Assembly (NCBI RefSeq): GCF_028291745.1
Contig: NZ_JAQGNQ010000095.1
Location: 1-42,722 of the forward strand
Origin: Ramlibacter sp.
GTDB taxonomy: Bacteria > Pseudomonadota > Gammaproteobacteria > Burkholderiales > Burkholderiaceae_C
Direction: 5' to 3'
Length of the DNA stretch: 42,722 bases
Part shown: one piece after another, positions 27,228 through 35,040 of the stretch
Numbering within the stretch: the stretch's first letter is position 1
How the letters are laid out: every line of letters begins with the position of its first letter
The notes under the pieces: model-generated
Databases searched by the model: none
What the model was told of the DNA's origin: nothing
The model's input: only the letters and a program-made list of their open reading frames with translations
Made by a program: the position numbers and the translations under genes

Positions 27228-28472
27228 ATGCTTCGCTGGCAGCTGGCCGTGCTGGCCTGCTGCGTGGCAGGAAGTGCGGTGGCCGCCGAGGACGAGAGCC
27301 GCACCGGCTTGCGCGAGTGGCTGAACGCGAGCGGGTCGTTGCGGGGCGCGTACTTCAGTTCATCGCGCGAGCTGGACGACCGGCAGAATCTCGGGGCCGC
27401 GTCGGTGTGGTTGCGGGCCGCGCCGAAGCTTGGCGACGCGGCCACCATGACGCTGGAAGGATGGTCGCGCGACGACGGAGGCCGACGCCAGAGCCATTTG
27501 CGCGAGGGCTACATCAACGTGCGATCGGGCCCCGTCGATCTGCGCGTCGGACAGCAGATCATCGCGTGGGGCCGTGCCGACGAATTGAACCCGACCGACA
27601 ACCTGAGTCCGCGCGACTTCACGTTGCTGACACCCGAGAGCGACGACCAGCGACTGGGCACCGCGGCTGCGCGCCTGACCTACCACTTCGGCGACTACGC
27701 GATGACGGCCATCTGGCTGCCAAGCTTCCGTTCCAACGTGATTCCCATCCCCCACACGCCGGGCGTCGACGTCGCACGGCAAGTGCCGGACGGACAAGGG
27801 GCAGCATTCAAGCTGGAACGCTCAGGCACGCGCTGGGAAGGGTCGCTATCGTTCTACGACGGCCTCGATGTGAATCCCGATCTGGTTTTTCTCGGGGTGA
27901 ACCAGAACGCGGCGGACCTGGCGCTGCGCAACCATCGCATCCGCGTGTTCGGGGGCGACGTCGCAACGGTGGCGGGGCCGTGGGGGCTGCGGGGCGAGGC
28001 GGCGTATACCTGGACGAGCTACGACCCCGTGATGCGGCCACTCGTGAAGAAACCCTTCTTCTATGGCGTCGCCGGCGCAGACCGCACATTCGACAACGGC
28101 ATCTACGTCAATGTGCAGTACTACCTGCGCCATATCAGCAACTTCCAAGACCCGGGAGGCATCGGCGATCCGTTGCTGCGTGAGATCGCGGTGCAAAGCG
28201 CGTTGACGGTGAACCAGCGCGACCGCTTCGAGCACGGCCTGAGTCTGCGCTTGTCGGACAAGTGGTTCAACAACACGCTCGAAGCCGAACTCGCGGCGGT
28301 GGTTTCGCTGACCCGCGGCGATCAGGTGTGGCGGCCGAAGGTGATCTATGCGATCAACGACCAGCTGAAGCTGACCGTCGGAGTGGATGTGTTCGCTGGC
28401 GGCTCAAACACCTTCTATGGGCGCCTGCGCGACAACTCGGCCTTCTACGTCGAGATGAAATACGGACTTTGA
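27228..28472 (+). CDS. Outer-membrane beta-barrel protein (DUF1302-like)
   Basis: I start at ATG 27228, which gives a proper signal peptide (MLRWQLAVLACCVAGSAVAA, cleavage near AVA-AEDES) and 414 residues. The mature part has alternating beta-strand patterns, and the segment LRVGQQIIAWGRADELNPTD with LSPRDFTLLTPESDD resembles DUF1302-type barrels that travel with MMPL exporters and LolA-like proteins. It ends AFYVEMKYGL, a plausible barrel end. It is shorter than typical DUF1302 members. It is divergent from the operon that encodes the MMPL-LolA fusion, so I infer it is the outer-membrane part of the same lipid export path. Confidence 0.78.
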   Translation: MLRWQLAVLACCVAGSAVAAEDESRTGLREWLNASGSLRGAYFSSSRELDDRQNLGAASVWLRAAPKLGDAATMTLEGWSRDDGGRRQSHLREGYINVRSGPVDLRVGQQIIAWGRADELNPTDNLSPRDFTLLTPESDDQRLGTAAARLTYHFGDYAMTAIWLPSFRSNVIPIPHTPGVDVARQVPDGQGAAFKLERSGTRWEGSLSFYDGLDVNPDLVFLGVNQNAADLALRNHRIRVFGGDVATVAGPWGLRGEAAYTWTSYDPVMRPLVKKPFFYGVAGADRTFDNGIYVNVQYYLRHISNFQDPGGIGDPLLREIAVQSALTVNQRDRFEHGLSLRLSDKWFNNTLEAELAAVVSLTRGDQVWRPKVIYAINDQLKLTVGVDVFAGGSNTFYGRLRDNSAFYVEMKYGL

Positions 28473-28480
28473 GCATCCTC

Positions 28481-28499
28481 GCAGGGGGTGAGCCCCTGC
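28481..28499 (+). terminator. Hairpin after the beta-barrel gene
   Basis: GCAGGGG (28481-28487) pairs perfectly with CCCCTGC (28493-28499) over a 5-nt loop, 8 nt after the stop. No T-run follows, so its strength is doubtful. Confidence 0.45.
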
Positions 28500-28517
28500 G
28501 CTGCAATGCCAATCTGC

Positions 28518-28910
28518 TCATTCGAGCGAGGGCAGCGGCGCGCCTCCGCCGCTCGTGAGCAGGCCCGTGCGGCTGTAGATGCCCAGCTTGTCGCGCGTGT
28601 CCGCGACGGCCGGATCGCTGCCGATCTCCGATGCCCTTGCGACCACGCGCAGCCAGCCGGGGCCACCTGGCACGGCGACGCTGGGAGCGAATGTCTCATC
28701 CCAGCCGTCATAAGGCTCCGGCACAGGGGACAAGCGCCATTGGCCGCGTTCATGCTGAAAGCAGACCCACTGCGTCTCATCGTCCAGCGCCCGGTAGTGG
28801 ATCGAAGTGCCAAGTAGCAGTCCCGGGGCCTAATAGGGCGCATTGCCAAGCAGCGCCGGCCCGGCGGCCGGAACGGGTGGCAATTCGATTCCGCAATCCG
28901 GGCGCGCCAT
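28518..28910 (-). pseudogene. Small gene interrupted by an in-frame TAG codon
   Basis: Reading from ATG 28910-28908, the frame encodes 26 residues (MARPDCGIELPPVPAAG...), then TAG at 28832-28830, and continues in the same frame for 103 codons to a normal stop. The downstream part has the look of a real protein: LLLGTSIHYRALDDETQWVC, QHERGQWRLSPVPEPYDGWD, and WLRVVARASEIGSDP. There is no ATG between the TAG and that segment, only a TTG at 28733. I do not recognise the family. It is either a recent nonsense mutation or a fragment; no ribosome site is evident at the ATG. Confidence 0.5.
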
Positions 28911-29095
28911 TGCAGGCGTAACTGGGCGCGAGCCGATGGAAGAGCATCTCCCGCCCATTCAGTCACGTGCCCTCACTCCGCCCGTTTCAGCCGTAACGCC
29001 CGACGCGCCGGATGTCATCGCGGCGTCGGCGCCGGTCGCCAATCTGGCGAGCACCGACAACCTCCCCGCGAAACCTCTGAAAGGCTGAACCCATC

Positions 29096-30634
29096 ATGGG
29101 CAAGACAACTGCCACAACTTCACGTGTCGCGAGCTTGCTCGCCGGCGTCCTGGTCATGCTGAGCGCGCAAGCTGCGGACATGACCCAGGACAGCGGATCA
29201 CCCGTTGGCGACAACGAGAATTCGCAGACGGCGGGACCCTCGGGTCCGGTGCTGCTGCAGGACTCCCACCTGATCGAGAAGCTGCAGCGCTTCGATCGCG
29301 AGCGGATCCCCGAGCGCGTCGTCCACGCGCGCGGCACCGGCATCTTCGGCGAGTTCGTGCCGACGGCGAACATCAGTTCGCTGACCACCGCGCAGGTCTT
29401 CGCGCCCGGCACGAAGACCCCCGTGTTCGTCCGCTTCTCCACCGTGATGGGCTATCGCGGCTCGCCGGAGCAGGCACGCGACCCGCGCGGCTTTGCCGTC
29501 AAGTTCTACACGCAGCAAGGCAATTGGGACATCGTCGGCATCAACCACCCGGTGTTCTTCATTCGCGACGCCATCAAGTTCCCGGACTTCGTGCACGCGA
29601 ACAAGCCGTCGGCAGTGACGGGTGTCCAGGACCCGAACCTCGCGTTCGACTTCTTCGCGAACACGCCGGAAGCGACCCACATGCTGACGCGCCTGTACAG
29701 CCTGGTGGGGATGCCGGACTCGTATCGCCGCATGGACGGCTTCGGCGTGCACGCGTTCAAGTTCGTCAATGCCAAGGGTGAAGTCCACTACGTGAAGTTC
29801 CATTGGAAGAGCCACCAGGGCCTGCAGGGCATCCGGGCGCAGGACGTCAAACCCTCGATCGGTGCAAACTGGAACCTGATGACCGACGATCTCTACAACG
29901 CGGTCAAGGCGCGCGACTTTCCGCAATGGGACCTGTACGTCCAGGTGCTCGCGCCGCAGGACCTCGCCAGGTTCGATTTCGACGCGCTGGACGACACCAA
30001 GGTGTGGCCGTCGACCATCCCCGAGCAGAACGTCGGAACGATGACCCTCAACCGCATTCCCGACAACTACTTCGACTCGACGGAGCAATCGGCGTTCGAC
30101 CCTTCGCGATTGGTGCCTGGCATCGAGCCCTCCGAGGACCGGATGTTGCAGGGCCGCCTGTTCTCGTACACCGACACGCAGATGTACCGGATCGGTGCGA
30201 ACTACCAGCAGTTGCCGATCAATCGCCCGCGCGTGGCGGTGAACAATTTCAACCAGGACGGCGCGATGAACGCAGGCGACCGCAAGGGCGAAGTGAACTA
30301 CGAACCTTCGACGATCAACGAGCTCGGCGCGCAGGACAAGTACAGGTACCTGCGGACCCCGCTCACGGGCACGACGCAGCTGGCGCCGATCAGCAAGCCG
30401 CTGGATTTCCGCCAGGCCGGCGAGTACTACCGGTCCCTGTCGGAAGCGGGCAAGGCCGACCTCGTCACGGCATTGTCGGCTGACCTGAACGGCGTCAGGA
30501 ACGAGTCCAACAAGTACACGATGCTCTCGTATTTCTACAAGGCCGATGCGGATTACGGCGCGCGTCTCGCCCGCGCGACGCACGCCGACGCAGCCCGTGT
30601 GCAGAGCGCGGCGGCACGCCTGGCGGACAACTGA
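29096..30634 (+). CDS. katB: Periplasmic heme catalase
   Basis: This enzyme decomposes hydrogen peroxide. It has 512 residues with an N-terminal signal peptide (VASLLAGVLVMLSAQA, then ADMTQ), so it is exported, as for KatB-type catalases. Catalytic His77 is in RIPERVVHARG and the catalytic Asn in IVGINHPVFFIRD. The proximal heme-binding Tyr lies in RLFSYTDTQMYRIGANY. Other family blocks are FVRFSTVMGYRGSPE, DPRGFAVKFYT and NFNQDGAMN. It is followed after 51 nt by an ankyrin-repeat gene, the same pair as katB-ankB in Pseudomonas aeruginosa. It could protect the periplasm from peroxide. The 185 nt before it hold no clear gene. Confidence 0.95.
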   Translation: MGKTTATTSRVASLLAGVLVMLSAQAADMTQDSGSPVGDNENSQTAGPSGPVLLQDSHLIEKLQRFDRERIPERVVHARGTGIFGEFVPTANISSLTTAQVFAPGTKTPVFVRFSTVMGYRGSPEQARDPRGFAVKFYTQQGNWDIVGINHPVFFIRDAIKFPDFVHANKPSAVTGVQDPNLAFDFFANTPEATHMLTRLYSLVGMPDSYRRMDGFGVHAFKFVNAKGEVHYVKFHWKSHQGLQGIRAQDVKPSIGANWNLMTDDLYNAVKARDFPQWDLYVQVLAPQDLARFDFDALDDTKVWPSTIPEQNVGTMTLNRIPDNYFDSTEQSAFDPSRLVPGIEPSEDRMLQGRLFSYTDTQMYRIGANYQQLPINRPRVAVNNFNQDGAMNAGDRKGEVNYEPSTINELGAQDKYRYLRTPLTGTTQLAPISKPLDFRQAGEYYRSLSEAGKADLVTALSADLNGVRNESNKYTMLSYFYKADADYGARLARATHADAARVQSAAARLADN

Positions 30635-30685
30635 TCGACGGCCCGCAGGTCTTCATTCACGCCTGCCCCCTTGCCGGAGAACGGG

Positions 30686-31309
30686 ATGCGACACCTTCAT
30701 GCCTTGCGCCACGTCGCTCGCGCAGTGACAGTGCTTGCCGTGGGAGCGCTGGCCCTGGCGGCTGCCGCGCAACCCCAGCCCATGCCGGGGGGCGCTTCTT
30801 CCCGTTCCGAGGGCACGGGCGTGGCGCAGTATGCCGATGAGTGGTTTGCCGCGGCGCGAGCGGGCCGCGTGGACATCCTGCAGGCGCTGCTCGACGCCCA
30901 CTTTGCGCTCGAGACGGCGACGCCCGAAGGCCACACGGCGCTGATTCTTGCCGCGTACAACGCGCATCCGGATGCCCTGAAGCTCCTCATGTCGGCGGGC
31001 GCGAACGCCTGCGCCGCCGACAGGAACGGCAACAGCGCGCTGATGGGTGCGCTGTTCAAGGGCGAGACCGGCATCGCGAAGATGCTGCTGGATACGCGCT
31101 GCGACATCGACCAAACCAACAACGCCGGGGAAACCGCGCTCGCGTTTGCCGCGCTCTTCGGGCGGCTGGACATGCTTCCGCTGCTCGTTGCGCGCGGGGC
31201 CGACCCGAACCACGTCGATGCGCGCGGCGGCACGCCCCTGCAGATGGCGATCGCGCAGCGCAACACGACGGCTGCGGAGGCTTTGCGCACGGTCGGTGCG
31301 ACGCATTAG
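30686..31309 (+). CDS. ankB: Exported ankyrin-repeat protein, AnkB-like catalase partner
   Basis: The protein has 207 residues from ATG 30686, which has GGAG 6 nt upstream; a TTG at 30671 is less likely. The N-terminus is a signal peptide (VTVLAVGALALAAAAQPQPM). At least four ankyrin repeats follow, with cores such as GHTALILAAYNAHPDALKLL, NGNSALMGALFKGETGIAKM, GETALAFAALFGRLDMLPLL and GGTPLQMAIAQRNTTAAEAL. In P. aeruginosa the periplasmic AnkB encoded next to katB is needed for full catalase activity. The same gene order, 51 nt spacing and shared export support the same role here. Confidence 0.9.
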   Translation: MRHLHALRHVARAVTVLAVGALALAAAAQPQPMPGGASSRSEGTGVAQYADEWFAAARAGRVDILQALLDAHFALETATPEGHTALILAAYNAHPDALKLLMSAGANACAADRNGNSALMGALFKGETGIAKMLLDTRCDIDQTNNAGETALAFAALFGRLDMLPLLVARGADPNHVDARGGTPLQMAIAQRNTTAAEALRTVGATH

Positions 31310-31475
31310 CGAGGGTGCACGAATTCTTCAGGGCGGGATTCGCCAGCACATAGCGCCCGAGCCGCACCGGGCTCTGCGCGATCATCATTGCAAGCGTGAA
31401 CAGCGCCGCGCCCCCTGCCGCATCTCCGATCTCGTCGACCGCGTTGCCGACCACTGCCGGGAGGTCCTCGTTCAA
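31306..31475 (-). other. Possible fragment of an unrecognised minus-strand gene
   Basis: The minus strand reads [20 protein letters not shown] and then a hydrophobic run [20 protein letters not shown] before losing coherence where it enters the ankyrin gene. It looks like a gene fragment but I cannot place it. It abuts the nucleotidyltransferase relic, so this 350-nt gap is a junction of broken pieces. Confidence 0.25.
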
Positions 31476-31480
31476 ACGTT

Positions 31481-31631
31481 CTCGACGCGCAGGACTTCGA
31501 CATCTTCCTCCAGGGATCGTACGGGAACGAAACGAACATTTTTGCGGACAGCGACGTCGACATCGTGATCCGTCTCAGGCAGACGTACTACTCCGACCTC
31601 CAATACCTGACAGAGAGCGCGCGTCGATTGG
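31481..31631 (+). pseudogene. CD-NTase (cGAS/DncV-like nucleotidyltransferase) fragment
   Basis: About 50 codons in one + frame encode the N-terminal active-site region of a CD-NTase: [17 protein letters not shown] followed by [20 protein letters not shown]. The GSYGNET motif (31514-31534) and the acidic pair in DSDVDIV (31547-31567) are the catalytic hallmarks of nucleotidyltransferases in CBASS anti-phage systems. There is no ATG and no downstream domain: similarity stops near 31631, just before the stop of the neighbouring minus-strand hydrolase. It is a relic and marks former defence-gene content here. Confidence 0.65.
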
Positions 31632-31655
31632 GCATCCCCAGCGGCGTGCTCACAT

Positions 31656-32717
31656 TCATCGCAAATTCTTCTCGAAAAACGCGATTGACTCTTGTGCAAG
31701 GCGGTCCAGGAACGCAGGCCGGTCGAAGCCTTTCGGGTCGCTGGCCACGCTGCCGTCCGGTGAGGGTAGATCCATCGTCGGCGTGTCCATGAACGCGTAG
31801 TGTCCGGCATTGGGCACGAGTTGCAGCGTTGTGCTGGCGCCGCGCATGTTCTGCATGACCCATTGCGCGTGGAAGCGCGGCACGAGAAAGGTGTCTTTTT
31901 CGCCAGCGTAAATAGCCACCGGAACGGTGATCGATGCCAGCGACGACGCGCTGAATGCCACCCCCATCGGCGCCAACGCCATCACTGCCCGCACTCGTGG
32001 ATCGGCCTGCACTGGCTCTTCCTGCCCGTCCGCGGTGGCGCTTGCCTGCACTGAGGCGCCGCCGGTGGCGCGGCTCATGTTGCACAGGACGGGGTCCAGC
32101 TCCGCTTCGGTCTCGCAATGCGTGCGCATGCGCGAGAGCACCGGCTTGCCGCCTGCCAGCGCCAGTACCGTGTAACCGCCAGCCGAATGGCCCAGTGCAC
32201 CGATCAGCGGGCGCCCGTCGGCACCATGGGCAATGCCAGGGCTCCATTGCGGGTCGGCGAGCAACGTGTCGATCACGCGCGATACCTGGCGCGGCCGCTC
32301 GGCAAAGTAGCGCCGCGGCGTGGCACGCATCGACTGGTCCTGCCAGGTATCGCCCACGTGCTCGACACTGGCAACCAGGTAGCCGTCGCGCGCCAGCGCT
32401 TGCGCCAGCGTGGCAAAGCCAAGATCGACGGAGGCCGTGCCATGACTTATCAAGATGAGGCCCTTGAATTTCGTCTCCGGTGCTCCGTTGATGGCCACTG
32501 TCTGCGGGAACGGCCCCATGGGGATCAACCGGGCCGCATCAGGCGTCGGGTAATAGAGCGCGAAGTGCGCCGGCTTGTCATTCGCCGCGCTGGCGGCCAC
32601 CGTCATCCGGCGAAATCCCACCTCGGAGGCGTTGGCGGCAGGCTGCAGCAGCGACAAGCAGGCTGCTGCCATCACCAAGGGGAGGGCACGGAAATCAAAC
32701 GTGGAGCGGGCGAGCAT
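31656..32717 (-). CDS. Secreted alpha/beta hydrolase (predicted dienelactone-hydrolase-like)
   Basis: The protein has 353 residues from ATG 32717-32715, with AAAGG upstream and a signal peptide ([18 protein letters not shown], then SEVGF). The nucleophile elbow is GHSAGG in [19 protein letters not shown]; the oxyanion region is [12 protein letters not shown] late Asp in [16 protein letters not shown] and His in [11 protein letters not shown] complete a plausible Ser-Asp-His triad. The layout resembles PAF-acetylhydrolase-like and dienelactone-hydrolase-like enzymes of unknown substrate, often annotated as predicted dienelactone hydrolases. It is divergent from the DinB gene with 183 nt between starts. 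Its 3' end touches the nucleotidyltransferase relic. Confidence 0.88.
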   Translation of the reverse strand: MLARSTFDFRALPLVMAAACLSLLQPAANASEVGFRRMTVAASAANDKPAHFALYYPTPDAARLIPMGPFPQTVAINGAPETKFKGLILISHGTASVDLGFATLAQALARDGYLVASVEHVGDTWQDQSMRATPRRYFAERPRQVSRVIDTLLADPQWSPGIAHGADGRPLIGALGHSAGGYTVLALAGGKPVLSRMRTHCETEAELDPVLCNMSRATGGASVQASATADGQEEPVQADPRVRAVMALAPMGVAFSASSLASITVPVAIYAGEKDTFLVPRFHAQWVMQNMRGASTTLQLVPNAGHYAFMDTPTMDLPSPDGSVASDPKGFDRPAFLDRLAQESIAFFEKNLR

Positions 32718-32900
32718 GGTGGATGCCTTTCGGATTTGGCGGCGCTGCCGGGGGGATGCGCAAACGGAGTATCCAGGCCCTTCGCGCGCCGTCGCTGGCC
32801 GTGCGACGAAATGGGTCTCGGACGGCGCCGGATGCAGAAAATGGCCGTAAAGGTCGGAAGCGGACATGAGGGGAGTGCGCGCCCCGAGGCAGAATGCCGC

Positions 32901-33443
32901 ATGGACAGCCTTGGTCACGCTTTGGTCGCGAACTACCAGTTCCTCGCCAAGTACAACCGCTGGTTCAATGGCCGCCTGTTCGATGCGTGTGAGCAGCTTT
33001 CCGATGCGGATCGTCGCCGCAATCGCGGCGCATTCTTCGGTTCGATCAGCTCTTCCCTGAACCACCTGCTGTGGGCGGACCGCTTGTGGCTAGGACGGTT
33101 CGCAGCGCAAGGCGTCTCTTTCCCTGCACTGACTTCCGAACTGCTGGAATTGCCCGCAGGTGCCCTTCATGGCGCCGTCATTCACGAAGAATGGGCACAG
33201 TTGCGCAAAGCGCGAGAAGCGCTTGATGCCGCGATCGAGGCGTGGGTGCGGGACATGCCTGCCCATTTCCTCACCCGGAACATCCGGTACAGCAACACCA
33301 AAGGTGTTCTGCGAGAGCATCCCGCCTGGCAGGCGCTGACCCACTTTTTCAACCACCAGGCGCACCATCGCGGCCAGGTCACGACGCTGCTCTCGCAGGC
33401 TGGCGTGGACGTGGGTTTGACGGACATCATCGCGCTGGCCTGA
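32901..33443 (+). CDS. DinB family protein
   Basis: The protein has 180 residues. DinB/YfiT-like proteins are four-helix bundles with a metal site made by three histidines; several act as thiol-dependent transferases. Here the first His lies in SSSLNHLLWADRLWLGRF, and two more in LTHFFNHQAHHRGQVTTLL, the classic C-terminal signature. The N-terminal helix NYQFLAKYNRWFNGRLFDAC is also typical. I start at ATG 32901 with GAGG 11 nt before it; the longer upstream frame is not family-like. It is divergent from the hydrolase. The substrate is unknown. Confidence 0.92.
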   Translation: MDSLGHALVANYQFLAKYNRWFNGRLFDACEQLSDADRRRNRGAFFGSISSSLNHLLWADRLWLGRFAAQGVSFPALTSELLELPAGALHGAVIHEEWAQLRKAREALDAAIEAWVRDMPAHFLTRNIRYSNTKGVLREHPAWQALTHFFNHQAHHRGQVTTLLSQAGVDVGLTDIIALA

Positions 33444-33543
33444 ACCCTGGATGCCTGCTCCCGGCCAGGAGCAGCATTGGCCTTGCATGCGACACGACAT
33501 GTCGCCGCCGCCAGGATGATGTGCCGCTTAAGGAGGACACCGC

Positions 33544-33630
33544 ATGCACGCCATCTGCCTGCATGGCTTTGCGAGGGAAAGACATTTTCGAGCGACTGGC
33601 ACGCCAGGCAAGCGGCGGCGCGCCGGCTAA
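33544..33630 (+). CDS. Possible 28-residue small protein or broken gene start
   Basis: AAGGAGG (33530-33536) stands 7 nt before ATG 33544, which opens a 28-codon frame (MHAICLHGFARERHFRATGT...) ending in a basic tail. The ribosome site is too good to ignore, but the tail composition looks non-native, so this may be the surviving start of a deleted gene. I see nothing else in 33444-33678. Confidence 0.25.
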   Translation: MHAICLHGFARERHFRATGTPGKRRRAG

Positions 33631-33678
33631 GTCTGTCCGCGCTCAAAGCGGGAAGCTGAGGTATTGCCTGGAGGCCAC

Positions 33679-34071
33679 ATGAAGATCAGTCCAGACGCGA
33701 ACACGCAAGCGCAAGTCGACATAGCGATCACGATCGGGATAGGAATGGCCGGGCAAAAGAACCTCGACGGCATCAGCAGCGACAACGTCCGGTTCGCCGA
33801 ACTCAAGGACCGGGAGCACGCCTAGGTCCGGTCTGGTGATGGCGCCTTGCGCAACAAAGTCGAAGAGCTGCAAGGGCAGGTCGTCGGCCTCGCGAAGGAG
33901 AGGGATGCGCTGCGCGCGCGTAGTCGTGCGCAGCCGGGTGCTCCTCGAATGGACGCACGGCAACGAGGTGTTCAGCGCATCCTTCGCCGGTGTTGGTTGG
34001 AGCGGCCTGAGTTTCCCCCGAAAAAGCCCGGCTCGGCGGGCTTCACGGGTCGCCAGACACGAGCGGCTTAG
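33679..34071 (+). pseudogene. Small gene interrupted by an in-frame TAG codon
   Basis: ATG 33679 has GGAGG just upstream and opens a 48-codon frame (MKISPDANTQAQVDIAITIG...) that ends at TAG 33823-33825. The same frame continues without a break into a coiled-coil-like stretch (ALRNKVEELQGQVVGLAKER) and runs to 34071. The joined reading looks like one protein with a single CAG-to-TAG type change. The last 40 codons or so are Arg-rich and probably out of the native frame. The family is unknown; the 48-residue product could also be a real small protein. Confidence 0.4.
34021..34043 (-). terminator. Minus-strand terminator without a matching gene
   Basis: AAGCCCG (34024-34030) pairs with CGGGCTT (34037-34043) over a 6-nt loop. 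On the minus strand the hairpin is followed by TTTTT (34025-34021 side), so it is a classical terminator for leftward transcription. No leftward gene ends just to its right, suggesting a lost gene. Confidence 0.6.
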
Positions 34072-34150
34072 GAGGAGCGCGCCAAGTTGGTTTTGCGAGC
34101 GATTCGGCATGCACTTCGCCCTGACGAGAGATGGACGTACGATCGCCAGC

Positions 34151-34651
34151 ATGACTTTTGACAGGCGGGGACTCGTCGCCGGCGCGGGGTGGCTTGCGCT
34201 GGCCGGTTTGGCCGGCTGTGCCGCGCCAGCGAAATACGGCAGCCAGGAAGCCTCCGTTCCACGGCTCTCACCGATGTCCGACCTGCAGGCCAGCGAAGCG
34301 GCCTTCATGGCGCTGGGCCTCGTAGGGACGCCCTACCGCTACGGTGGAAACACGCCGGAGGCCGGGTTCGACTGCAGCGGCCTGATTGGCTACGTGTACA
34401 GGCAATCGGCAGGGATTGCACCGCCGCGAACCGTGGCACAGATCAGCCGCTGGGGGCAGTCCGTGAGCGCCGGTGCGTTGCGCGCAGGGGACCTGCTGAT
34501 CTTCGGCGAAGGTGGATCTCCGTCGCACGCCGCAATCCACGCAGGGGAGTCGCGCTTCGTGCACGCGCCAAGCACGGGAGGAACCGTTCGCCTGAACGGC
34601 TTCAACGAGCGGTATTGGAAGACCCGTCTTCTCGATTTCCGTCGGGCTTGA
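34151..34651 (+). CDS. NlpC/P60 family lipoprotein, cell-wall endopeptidase
   Basis: The protein has 166 residues and probably cuts peptidoglycan stem peptides from the periplasmic face. A lipoprotein signal with lipobox LAGC puts the acylated Cys at residue 23. The NlpC/P60 catalytic set is visible: Cys75 in AGFDCSGLIGYVY, His126 in SPSHAAIHAG and a third polar residue, His138, in FVHAPSTGG. The preceding GTPYRYGG is the standard lead-in to the active site. ATG 34151 is chosen because it directly precedes the signal peptide; an upstream ATG at 34110 is possible. It is convergent with the small lipoprotein at 34665. Confidence 0.93.
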   Translation: MTFDRRGLVAGAGWLALAGLAGCAAPAKYGSQEASVPRLSPMSDLQASEAAFMALGLVGTPYRYGGNTPEAGFDCSGLIGYVYRQSAGIAPPRTVAQISRWGQSVSAGALRAGDLLIFGEGGSPSHAAIHAGESRFVHAPSTGGTVRLNGFNERYWKTRLLDFRRA

Positions 34652-34664
34652 GCTTCGCGGCTCG

Positions 34665-34883
34665 CTACTGAACCAGGCATCGCTCGCAATAGGCTGGTCC
34701 CATGCGTCGCGTGCACTCGTCCTGCAGCCCGATGGATGAGCGCTGCTGGAACAAGGCTCTGTACGGATAACACTGCGGATCCGCCTCCATGGCGGCGATG
34801 GGATTGCCCTGCGGCAGCGATGAGCAGCCGACCGTGATCAGGGCGGCCGCGACGGCCAGGAATGGACGGATGTTCATGGCCAT
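34665..34883 (-). CDS. Small cysteine-containing lipoprotein
   Basis: The protein has 72 residues. The signal peptide MNIRPFLAVAAALITVGCSS carries a lipobox (ITVGC), so it is a likely lipoprotein. The mature part holds four more Cys (DPQCYPY, QDECTRR, YCERC), which suggests disulfides in the periplasm. ATG 34877 is an alternative start. I know of no function. It is convergent with the NlpC/P60 gene, with only 13 nt between them. Confidence 0.72.
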   Translation of the reverse strand: MAMNIRPFLAVAAALITVGCSSLPQGNPIAAMEADPQCYPYRALFQQRSSIGLQDECTRRMGPAYCERCLVQ

Positions 34884-35040
34884 CTCGTGGACTGGGCGGC
34901 CAGCTTACACCTGGCGGAGCCTTGAAGGTAGGCAGTCCGTGAATCCATGCGGAAGCAGCCTGCGACGGCAGCCTGGCGTCTGAATCACCGCATTCCGCTC
35001 CCGGCCCATAGCCGCCTAGACGCACCGCACGTTCACGATC

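Noticed and set aside
26678..27448. Upstream extension of the fusion-enzyme frame
   Set aside because: It is Arg/Ser-rich without domain character, and the GTG/ATG at 26677/26671 directly precedes the ACP domain.
10011..28472. Bioluminescence (lux-rib type) operon
   Set aside because: Fatty-aldehyde formation and RibB recall lux operons, but no luciferase LuxA/LuxB or LuxE homolog is present and the aminotransferase points to an amine product.
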